64,000 nucleotides of DNA from Onchidella celtica (taxonomy: Eukaryota; Mollusca; Gastropoda; Systellommatophora; Onchidiidae). The stretch is from NCBI GenBank assembly GCA_963931925.1, contig OZ007576.1:11705518-11769517 (forward strand), read 5' to 3'. Both the position numbers and the translations under genes were made by a program. Shown here in pieces: positions 50,701-62,700 of this stretch (position 1 is the stretch's first letter; each line of letters begins with the position of its first letter). A model generated the notes under the pieces. That model was not told the DNA's origin. It saw nothing but the letters and a program-made list of their open reading frames with translations, and did not search any database.

Positions 50701-53700
50701 TTTAAAATTTTCACAAAACAACAAAACCATAAAGATTTTTGTAAAAAAATGTCTTTTAGCGCACATGAAATGAAATCTTATATCATGGAATAAATGATGC
50801 AGTTGGCCAAATCTTATATCATGGAATAAGTGATGCAGTTTGTCACGAGTGGAGTGAGTGCAATTAAGGGGATTGCTATTAAGTGTAGAGTAAGAAGGAC
50901 TCACAGTAGACAGCAAGTTAAGCGTGCTGTTGTGAGTAGTGGGGGGGGGTCTGAATGAGGCGAAAGCGCTGTATAACTATCACTGCAAGTTAGAAGGCCC
51001 GACGGAGCGGACCTGTGAATAAGAGCCCAGCGGGCGGACATAAGTGAAAGCAGTCGGGAGACGGATGAGTGTTGTTCCAGTAATGACTGGTATGTAGAAC
51101 GTTGATTGATTATTATGATTGATGTATTATATTATATTCGTCTATTACCATGATGTAAATAAGTATATGTGAGGAATGTGGAAGTCCTTGATATTGGATA
51201 TAGCAATGTGCGCCATGAGCGATAGATGAAAGTGAGTTCATGGACTTGTAGCGCGAGTGAGTAGTGTGTACTCCGATGGAAGTGTGTTACCGTAAGATGT
51301 GTGGTGAGTGGAAGGTGAACTAGTGTGTGTACGCTTCATGGATTGTAAGGAGAGGTGGAGTGAATAGAAATGGCAGGGTATTATACCAATGTAATGTTAT
51401 TCTTGTAGGTGTCGGGGACGGGCCGAAGAGCCACCTCGATGAGCACAAGTGATAGGCCAGCATAGGGCCGGAGGCCGCACATAGGCCAGAAGTGAGACTG
51501 TCGGGGCAGGACAGTAGAGGCACATAACGTCGGGGCAGTCAGGCCACGGACAGGGACGTAGATATGAGAGTGAATGAGATACTATGTTGTTGCCATGTTG
51601 ATAGGCTAGTGAACTGATACTATGTTGTTGCCATGTTGATGGCTATGGAAATAATAATGTGTTATTGCCCTGTGGAGATGCGAGTGGAATATTAAGGTGT
51701 ATGACAATAGGGAGGGGATATTGAGAGACTGCGGTGCCAGTAAATTATTAATGTGCTATTAAGACCCTGAGGGGAGAGGCTGAGGCCGAAGTGCCTTTAG
51801 GAGTAACTACCGGATTGTGGATCCGAGGGAGCGTGTGTGTGAGAATAAGGCCGTTGTACGGCAAGTCATTTCAATAATATAATATATGTAATTGCGCTAT
51901 TATATGTATAATTATGTTTAATAAATGTGTGAGTCTGATGGATTGTTCTGTTAAGTGTTAACTTGTTTGTTCGTGATTGTTGTCCTGTCATAACTTATTA
52001 CATCTCCCAGTCTGGGATTTGTGACACTGGGGGCTCGTCCGTGTGACACTGGGGGCTCGTCCTGTTTACCTGTGGTCATTTTGACATTGTGTATTCGTTA
52101 TATCTAGTTGTTTTTCTGTTGTGCTAGGAATTCATGCTGTTGTCTTTGTTCGTGGGATGAATGGAATTTTCATGATATGATTTATGTATATTTATGAATA
52201 TGTATTGATGTATGTATTTTTATGAATAGGTATTAATGTGTACTTAAACTTTCAGAGAGACAGTGTGTGTGCGTGCAGCCTGAGGAGACAAGCAGCCAGA
52301 GCTCCGATTAGGTCGAGGACTTAAACTCATAAGGCTGAAAGTTAAGTGAAACTGAAATTTTGTACCCTGGATTGAGGGCTGTCTTTTCATCTGTCTGTTT
52401 CCCTGTTTTTGCTGTTTTCGTTGTAATTGATTATACGGGCGGTGGCGCGGGTTTGCTGTGGTGAGCGTAGTTTATCCTCTTCGGGAGGTGGGCTAAATTT
52501 GGAACTTCGTTCATCACAGTGAACAGTTCTGTAGGGACCTGTATTTTTGTTTAGATTGTGCCGTTCCATCTTCCTCGTTGTTTTAGGAAGACGTCTCTCT
52601 TGTCCCTCTTCTACCTTTCTGTAGATACGTTCTTTTTTTTCAGACTCTGTTCTTGTTGTACCGTGTAGTGTAATCGGCGTAGTAGGTTGCATTTTTTTTT
52701 TCCATTATAGTTTTTTTGTAGAAGCTTTGTCCTAGTCTGGTTCGTTGTCCTTGACGTACTTGTGGTCTTTCTACTGAATTTCCTTATTCTTGTCTTTTCT
52801 ACTCCTTTTTATTATTAATAGTGCAGTGCATTTTGTGAATATAGAATTAGTTGTGCTGTAAAGGTAAATTTCTGAATTGTATTTGATACAAGTAGGTCTG
52901 GTTATATCTGGTATTATCTCAGGTCTCTGGTCGTATTGTTAGTGATCATACCGACAGGTTGGTCGTCTTAATAAGAGATACCATAACCATAAATCTGTGA
53001 AATGGCGGAACTCCAACAACTAATGAAGTTGGGTAAGGAACTTGGCCTGGAGGGAGAAGAGCTACGCGGCTGGATTAAAGAACAGCAGGCAGAAATGCGC
53101 GATGAGCGTGCTAAGGATAGAGAGCAGGAAAAAAAGGCTCAGGAAGAGGAAAGAGAGTTTAAGTTGAAGGAGTTAGAGGCTCAGCAACAGGAGAGGGAAT
53201 TAAAGTTAAAGGAGATAGAGGCGCAAGTAAAGATCGCCGAGTTGGAAATCAAAAAGAATGCGCCAACAGAAACAGTTGAGCGGCAGGTACACAATAAAGG
53301 TGGCGTTAGGATTAAGCTCCCTACGTTCGACGACCGGAAGGACGACATAGACGCCTTCCTTTACAGGTTCGAGCTGAACGCACAATTGCAATGGGGGGAA
53401 AATAAGGAATTATGGGCCACGTACCTGGCATCGCTATTGCAGGGGCGAGCGTTAACTTACTTTAAAGAGCTACAGCGCGAAGACGTGCAAGATTACGATA
53501 AGCTGAAGGCTTTGCTGCTTCGCCGATTTGCGCGTACCGAGGAATATTTCCGGGAGCAGTTTAGGCGAGCACGCGCAGATACCAGGGAGGACTTTGCTGC
53601 CTTCGTCGCGAGACTAACGGAGTATTTCGCGAACTGGGTAGACTTGGCGCATGTGGGCACGGATTTCGCTAAACTGAAAGACCTAATGATCCGTGACCAG

Positions 53701-56700
53701 CTGTACGCGTCGTGCCACAAGGATCTGGTGGCTTTCCTGAAAGAGAACGAACCCGCGACGGTGCAGGAGGCGTCTAAGTTGGCGGAAGCATACCGTACGG
53801 CACATCCGTCCAAACCAGTCGCCAGGGCGTACGTCCAAGATGCTGGGTACGTCGCCGTTGTCGAGGGGTCGCCGGCAGGACTTAGGGACAGGTCGCGTCA
53901 GCGTGGTGCCTATAGCGGGCAAGCCCAGGGGCAGCGTAGGGGCTATCACCAATCACCGGCATATGGATCCGGTAAGTTTGACCGAGCAGGAGGGCTAGGT
54001 CGCGGTAATGGCCGGGGGCGATTTGTGACCTTTGCCGATGACCGACGGCATAGGGACTCTAGTTCCGGTCGCGATGGGTCACGGGGACCCAGGCCTAATG
54101 CAGCACAGGGAGCGGAGTGTTGGACTTGCGGACGCGTGGGTCACTTTTCGCGCGAGTGTAGGGCCGCGAAGTGTTGGAACTGCGGAAGAGCAGATCACAT
54201 CAGCGTGAACTGCCCTGCAGGTAGGATAGCGGCGAACGTGGACAGTAGCTCCAGTCCATGTTCCCCAAATAAATTTCATCATGCGGCTGCGTGTGTTACA
54301 TCGGACAACGGAGGCGGACAGTATTCTAAGTGTCCCAGTTGCGAGAAGTTATTATCTTCCGGTGTTTTACCTTGTGGGAGAAAGATCCCCGTTATAAATT
54401 CATGTCATACAGGAGGTGGTCTTAGGGTTTATCCGGGGTTTGTTGGGGACGAACCGGTCTCGGTTTTACGAGATACAGGATCTACCGTTGTGGGAGTGCA
54501 TAGGGATTGCATTCGGGATTCACAGCTTACAGGTGAGACTGTCCCGTGCATCCAATTTTCGGGGGCCATTGAGAAATTACCCATGGCAAGAATAATGATA
54601 GATACACCTTTCCTTAGCGGGGAAGTCGAGGCAGTCGTTGGTTGTTTTCCAGGCGCCCAGCTCATCATTGGGAATGTATCACGGGTAGGTTCCCCTTCCG
54701 ATGAGAACGTGCAAGCATGGTCGCAATCAAAAGGTATTGACTTTTGCGCCGCGGTCGAAACACGCCGACGGGTAGCCGATAAAGATAAGATTAGACCTTT
54801 GGCTACGCCAGCGGTCAACCTAGATATCACGCCAGAGCGCTTGGCGAGATTACAAAGGGAGGACCCATCATTAAACCCATGTTTTGGGGAAGCGCGAACC
54901 GAGAAAACGAGGAGATATAAGAACGGGTCGTCCTCCTTTTTTGTCCAGGGGGGCATTCTGTTCCGTATGTACGTCACAGTGGCTTCCGTTGAAAAGCAAG
55001 TCGTCGTGCCACGGTCGTTGATTGCTACAGTATTGCGTCTGGCCCATGATGTTCCATTAGCGGGTCATATGGGAAGTACTAGAACCAAGGAGAGAGTTCT
55101 GAAAGATTTTTATTGGCCGTCAGTATACAGAGATGTGCGGTTATACTGTAAGACGTGCAGTGCGTGCCAAAAGACGACGCATAGTGGTCGTACACCCCAG
55201 GCTCCTCTTCAAAAGATCCCCACGGTTTCGGAACCGTTTAAAAAGGTTTCAGTACCTTGTTGATTTAAGAGAAAGACTATCTTCAGCGCGCACTATAGCA
55301 CAAGAAGCTTCTGGTATCGCTTCGAAAAGAGCAAAAGACTATAAAGATAGAGGTTCCAAACTGAGAATTTTTAAGCCAGGAGACAAGGTTCTGTTGTTGT
55401 TACCTACGGACCATAATAAGTTATTGATGACATGGAAAGGTCCTTATGTTATTGAGCGAGTTGTTTCAAAGGTAGATTACGCTATCCACATTGATGGAGC
55501 GAGTAAGGTTTTCCATGTTAATATGCTACAGAGATTTTATGAGAGACCACAGTATCTCTGTGCACAGACAAGACCAGAGGAGACTGTCTTCTCTATTGCT
55601 TGTACGGGGGTCGTAGACCAGTTGGACGGTGACGTAAGCGACACCGAGGCGCAGGAAGAGTTACAAATTCAATTGCCGGAGTTAACTCCGACACAAGGTT
55701 ACAGGGACGTTAAAATTAACCCTGACCTTACGAGTTCAAGGAGTAGGGAACTTGAGACCCTGTTAGCGTCATTTCCGGATGTTGTTACGGATTTGCCGGG
55801 TCGCACTACGGTGATCCAGCACCAAATAAAGTTGACTTCGGATAAGCCAGTATTTCTTAGACCGTATCCGCTGCCTTTTTCTTCGAGAGATAGAGTCATA
55901 AAGGAAGTTGAGTCAATGTTGAAGTTAGATGTGATAGAACCATCAACATCGCCGTATTCATCACCCATCGTCCTCGTGAAAAAACTTGATGGATCGGTGC
56001 GGTTCTGTATTGATTTTCTAAGATTGAACACTATTACGGTAGGCGATAGGGAGCCTATCCCGTTTCAGGAGGAATTAATAGCTTCATTGGCCGGGTCCAC
56101 GTGGTTTTCCAAGATAGATTTGACGAAAGGGTATTGGGAAATCCCGCTTACTGAGGAGTCTAAACAATACACGGCGTTCCAAACGCCCATTGGATTATTC
56201 CAATTTAAGGTCATGCCATTTGGGTTGGTAAACGCGCCAGCGACGTTTGCACGATTAATGAGACTAGTGTTGAAGGACATACCTAATGTCGTGTCATTCT
56301 TTGATGATATAGCATGCCATACGTCGACATGGTCTGAGCATATTCAGACACTAACAGTAATTTTTCAACGATTACGCCATTTTGGGTTAACTGCTAAACC
56401 CGCAAAGATGGATTTGGCATGTCCAGAGATAATATTCTTAGGACATATTGTGGGTAGAGGTGTTCAGAGACCTGAAGAAACAAAAATTGACAAGTTAGTA
56501 GGGTTGCAAATCCCTAAAACAAAGAAACAAGTCAGAAGCTTAGTGGGTATTTTAAATTATTACAGAAAGTTCATTCCAAATTTTTCCTCCTTGTCATCTT
56601 CTCTTACTGACCTTACTAAGAAGGGACAACCCGATAAGGTCCAGTGGACGTCTGAATGTCAGACAGCATTTGATAATTTGGTGACAGCATTATCATCGTC

Positions 56701-59700
56701 ACCCATTCTGATATTACCCGATTTTCGATCTAATTTTATCCTCAGAACGGATGCGTCGGACTCTGGTGTCGGCGCTTGTCTTCTACAGGAGAAGAACGAA
56801 TGTCTCCATCCTGTATGTTATGTCAGTAGGAAGTTATTGCAGAGAGAAAGAAAGTATTCTGTGATAGAGCGTGAGTGTCTTGCCATTGTCTGGTCCGTCC
56901 AGAAATTGGGACGTTATCTCATGGGACGAGAATTTTGTATCCAGACAGACCACAAGCCACTGACATTTTTGTCGAAGAATCGTTCGTCCAGCCCACGCTT
57001 GTCTAGATGGGCATTGGCTTTGCAGCCGTATACCTTCGTTATTCAACCAATTCCAGGAACCAGCAATCATATCGCCGACTACCTTAGTCGAGCCTAGGGG
57101 AAGACTTCAGGAGCTTATACATCGGAGGACAGGAACATTGACAGGATCTGTGTGAATGAGTCGACTTTAAAATATTGACATTATAAATATGATATGAAGA
57201 ATGGTTGATAGGTTGAGTGGTTTTTGATTCTGTATTAGGTATTGTGTTTAGTTAGCTATTGATGATGTGACACATATATGCATATTGCAGACCATATTGA
57301 TCCCCATGTTTTCCCCCGATTCCGGTATTTTATATACTAGGGGAACTGCTAGGTCATTTTTTTTAGTGTACGTATTGCTCACGCTCACTCGTTGACAGTC
57401 ATCTTGATGCGATTTGAAATTAATTGCATTAATTTTTTTGGGGTGGGGGATGATGTCACGAGTGGAGTGAGTGCAATTAAGGGGATTGCTATTAAGTGTA
57501 GAGTAAGAAGGACTCACAGTAGACAGCAAGTTAAGCGTGCTGTTGTGAGTAGTGGGGGGGGGTCTGAATGAGGCGAAAGCGCTGTATAACTATCACTCCA
57601 AGTTAGAAGGCCCGACGGAGCGGACCTGTGAATAAGAGCCCAGCGGGCGGACATAAGTGAAAGCAGTCGGGAGACGGATGAGTGTTGTTCCAGTAATGAC
57701 TGGTATGTAGAACGTTGATTGATTATTATGATTGATGTATTATATTATATTCGTCTATTACCATGATGTAAATAAGTATATGTGAGGAATGTGGAAGTCC
57801 TTGATATTGGATATAGCAATGTGCGCCATGAGCGATAGATGAAAGTGAGTTCATGGACTTGTAGCGCGAGTGAGTAGTGTGTACTCCGATGGAAGTGTGT
57901 TACCGTAAGATGTGTGGTGAGTGGAAGGTGAACTAGTGTGTGTACGCTTCATGGATTGTAAGGAGAGGTGGAGTGAATAGAAATGGCAGGGTATTATACC
58001 AATGTAATGTTATTCTTGTAGGTGTCGGGGACGGGCCGAAGAGCCACCTCGATGAGCACAAGTGATAGGCCAGCATAGGGCCGGAGGCCGCACATAGGCC
58101 AGAAGTGAGACTGTCGGGGCAGGACAGTAGAGGCACATAACGTCGGGGCAGTCAGGCCACGGACAGGGACGTAGATATGAGAGTGAATGAGATACTATGT
58201 TGTTGCCATGTTGATAGGCTAGTGAACTGATACTATGTTGTTGCCATGTTGATGGCTATGGAAATAATAATGTGTTATTGCCCTGTGGAGATGCGAGTGG
58301 AATATTAAGGTGTATGACAATAGGGAGGGGATATTGAGAGACTGCGGTGCCAGTAAATTATTAATGTGCTATTAAGACCCTGAGGGGAGAGGCTGAGGCC
58401 GAAGTGCCTTTAGGAGTAACTACCGGATTGTGGATCCGAGGGAGCGTGTGTGTGAGAATAAGGCCGTTGTACGGCAAGTCATTTCAATAATATAATATAT
58501 GTAATTGCGCTATTATATGTATAATTATGTTTAATAAATGTGTGAGTCTGATGGATTGTTCTGTTAAGTGTTAACTTGTTTGTTCGTGATTGTTGTCCTG
58601 TCATAACTTATTACATCTCCCAGTCTGGGATTTGTGACACAGTTGACTGAATCTTGTAGCATGGAATAAATAATGCAGTTGACCAAATCTTATATCATGG
58701 AATAAGTGATGAGTTGACCAAATCTTATATCTATTATATATTTCAGTAACTTGCAACCTTTGGTATGACTAACTGACCAAACTATACACTCTTCAGGCCT
58801 TAAATTTAGTAGGAAGGTGGCAATTGAGATAAGGAAGATGATGGCTATAATTAAAAGTTGTTTACTTCAAGCATGTATTTTTTAATAAATAACAGTGTTG
58901 AATACTATGTAACATCTGTATTTTTGCATGTTTGTTTCGTAATATATAGTACCGTCCATGTCATAAAAAGTAATCGTATCAAGCGTTCAGTTTGGTGCGT
59001 AGTGGGTGCGCATGAGTTCTGAAGCAAGACTGTAGTTTATTACTTTTATTATATGAAAGAGAGAGAGAGGGCACATGATTGTTTATTCCGGGCAATGCCC
59101 GGTAGGTCATCTAGTCATGGAATAAGTGATGCAGTTGCCCAATTCTTATATCATGGAAAAAGTGGTGCAATTGACCAAATCTTATGTCATGGAATAAGTG
59201 ATGCAGCTGACCAAATCTTATATCATGGAATAAGTGATGCAGTTGCCCAATTCTTTTTTCATGGAAAAAGTGATGCAGTTGACCTAATGCTTTCCGGTTA
59301 TCCTTTTTGCTTTTATCCTCCCTCTGTCAGATCCCTCCTTACCTTAACCTCATCTTGTTATCCCTTGTACTTTTTGTCTTGTTGATCATGATCACAAGGT
59401 CTGTTCAGATCTCAGTCATGAAATTTGAATTTACTACTTCATTCACAAACAAGAATATGTGCCATTTTAAGCATTTTTTTTTCACTGACTCACAGAGTCT
59501 GGAGAAGATGCACATGCAAACATAATAATACTCAGTTGTACTGTGTCAGTGCAAATAGAAGCCAGAGCTTTACATCATTTTATTTTTTCTCTTCATCAGC
59601 ATTGTCCTCTTTTTTTTTTAATGTTTTTTAATTTCAGTAACCTTTCTTATGCGGGAGTGATGTATCATTGCTTCATTAAAAGTCCATAATAAATGAAAAA

Positions 59701-62700
59701 AATACCATTTATTTTTACTTTAAAAATTTCATTTTTTTATATTTATGTATCCATGCGAACTCTCTTCTTCCTGAATAATGGAATAGTTTCTTCTTTTTTT
59801 TTCTAAACAAAGATTTCAATTACAAAAAAATTTAATAACATACTGTTGTATCTGAAGATGTATGGTTACTAAAATTTTAAATATCCCACACTGCCCATTA
59901 GGAATAAACAAAGAAGATTATCATTATCAGCTATTGTTTTTGAGATGAATGAATGCAATATTGTATCTGATGAGAAATTCGCATCTATTTTCCTCTTAAA
60001 AATCTCACTAATCCCAGTGTTTAATAGCTTGAATAATGCATGATAGTTACTGACCAAAAATATGGGAAAAAAACCCATTATTGTATGTTTCTGTTCACCT
60101 AACTCCAAATTTGAAAATTATACAGAAAAGTGAAAGGCTGGCATGCAAGTACAGTACATGTATTTAAATTCAAGGATTCAGTGATTAAAAATGCAATGCT
60201 TCAATTGTCTGATATTTCTGAAAATATAGCATGGGTAAAGTGATGCACTGTCTGTTCATTGGCTGAGCGGTGCCACTCTAAAATCTGAGTTAGGTAGTTA
60301 GAAATGTTCAGTAACGATTTGCAGGTTTTTATGCCTTAAACATTTGCATGGGATTATAGATTTGCGGAGAATGTCTCAAAGTGAACTAAATATGTAGTGC
60401 AATGCAGTTTTTGGCTTGTGTGTCTTTTGTAAAATCACCAGAGGAAAACCGTACTGACAATTTTGATTGACATAATATTTCCCACACCAGTGTATTCATT
60501 GATTTGAAGTAGCGTTTAAAAATATGTGGCCTTTTGTGAACTACTTGTGTGAAAGATTATTTTGCATGTTTCATCATTTCAGCATTGGACATTTTTAGTC
60601 GCTAATTTTCATTTTTTTCTTTTGTAAAGACTAATTGCAAAACTTTATAGGTAATTTTCTGAAAATGCTTCAATGTGGAGATGAATAATGCAGTACTAAG
60701 CGACAATTAATTACATGTAATTTTTTTTACAAAAAGACATTAGAATTATACTGCTTTGACTTTGTAGAATTGCTGTTGTAGAGCTGCTTTCAAGGAGCAC
60801 TGGCAGGCTTTCTGTATGAATGATTAACTTTGTGCCAACTGAGCAAAGACACAGTTCAGGTTGAAATTCTGTTTCTTAGCAGGACATCATAATTATCACA
60901 CTAGAGGTCCCAATCTAAATGAGGAAATAAATAAGGAAGAAATAGCTAGACAAATATTGATCACAGGTAGGGTAAGAATCAACCATATTTAACCATATTC
61001 ATATGGTGTAGATAGTTAAACATGACTTTTACCACAGTAATTGAACAACTTTAACATAATTACTGTGCTGATGAAAGAGGGTATAAGTGTTATGGATGCT
61101 GTGATATATGAAATCAATTACATGTATATCCTTCCTGCTTTAGGCTGAGGCTCCCAAGAAACAAGGAGTTCATTCTCAATGTAGTTTATTATTATTTCAA
61201 GCACATAAGCCATTTGAGAATAGACACCTGAAATTACACTAATGAATGTTGCAAGCTTGCCTGGTGTATCTCTATGAAGCTGAAAGGAATTCAGTGACAG
61301 AATACATTCAAACTTTTCACTATCCATGTCATATAATTATAATTTCTGGAAGTTTTGGGAATTGTAAGTACTTTTTTTGTTTCTGACTCTACCAAGTTTA
61401 TAAACAGATCAAAGAATAAGTAATAAACATAATAATATAATCAATAAAGGATTTCATGCGTCTTGAAAATGATCATGTAAAAGTAAGTCTAAGGGTTGAA
61501 ACAGACTCAGGCTGGTGTATGCACCAGACTGGTGGCTCACCATCCATAAATTTTGTTTCACATTAACACAATAGGCACTGCCCACACTGCTGTGGTATCG
61601 GCTGCGCCTGTTGTGCTAGTGTGAAGCAAAATTATGGGGGATGAGCCGCCAGTCTGGCACCTACACCAGCCTTAGTCTGTTTCACCCCTAATGCTGGCAT
61701 TTAGCTGAAAAGGAGAAAAAAACAATTTGTCTTCAATTACCTTGGTGTTACCAAAGACATGTGATTGGCCACTTGGGTGTTGTTTTTGTGTGTGTGTGTG
61801 CGTGCATATGTACGTGCATGCATGCGTTACCAGTGCATCAAAATTGTTTTTTACTAAGACACAGACTGATGATATGTCTCAGTGGGGCCTGTTGAGGAGG
61901 AAAAAAGTATTTATGTCTTTTCTGGTGCATGAAATAAAATGCATTGTGAAAAATGTATACATATATATATATATTCATTCTTAAACACTCTGAGCGTGAA
62001 AGACTTGCACTTTGTTGATAACATTATGTACGAGCACATCTCCATTTCTTCACATCACTGTCCGTTCTATGTATCTGTATCTGCTAGAAATGATACTATG
62101 TATATAAATATATATTTCTGCATGCTGGTTGAATTTGGTTTACAGGGCTGCTTAGCATTTTCTAATGAATATAAATCTTCAGCCAGCAGGTGACCATATG
62201 ACAGATAGATGGCGCTTTGGTCAAACCGTATTGAGTGAGCTTTCAAATGAAAACAGCCTCTTTATTCCAACTGTACGCAAAAAAAAAAATTCAAAAAATT
62301 CAATACATGAAATTGAAACAAATTTTCATCAGATGTGGAGTCTGCGATACATATTTTTGTGATTCTCTTGATGTACGCCCATGTTTGTGACTAAAGGTTT
62401 AATTTAAAGCTAGTTTTTGTGGAGAGAAAAAGCTCAGGAAGGCTGACACACAAGTCTGATATTCTCATCCTAAACCATACGTATTTTGAAGATGAAATTC
62501 CAATCTCTAGATTATGTTTTTCATGCTTGTTCAGCTACATTTACTAGCCAGTCAGTAGCCTTAGCAGTCTTTCAGTTCTTGAGCCATACATTATTAAATT
62601 GCTAATAACTGTTAAATATGGTAGTACATTGTAGTACAAGAAATGGCATTTGTAAATTTAGTCCTTAAATTAGACATAACATTGACTTTTCATTGAGTAC

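Larger units (their letters stand above)
50841..58639 (+). mobile_element. Gmr1-like Ty3 LTR retrotransposon, integrase-core-deleted
   Basis: Two 1186-base LTRs (50841-52026 and 57454-58639) enclose 5.4 kb with primer site, gag-pol and polypurine tract. CAGTT flanks both ends. Domain order read from the two frames is Gag, zinc knuckles, protease, integrase zinc finger, integrase C-terminal domain, reverse transcriptase, RNase H. Integrase before RT, with a Ty3-type RT, is the hallmark of the Gmr1 group. The integrase DDE core is missing between the zinc finger and the C-terminal domain, and the frame changes there. It has no envelope gene. LTRs differ at one position by eye (G at 50985, C at 57598), so insertion was recent. 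Confidence 0.93.

Noticed and set aside
59053..59385. Repetitive 110-codon frame with HGISDA-type repeats
   Set aside because: Explained by the 36-bp minisatellite, whose period is a multiple of three, plus the Helitron tail.
61560..61625. Extra Cys-rich exon of gene 2 (TGCTGTGG and TGTTGTGC words)
   Set aside because: The stretch is the loop of a foldback MITE and has no splice sites.
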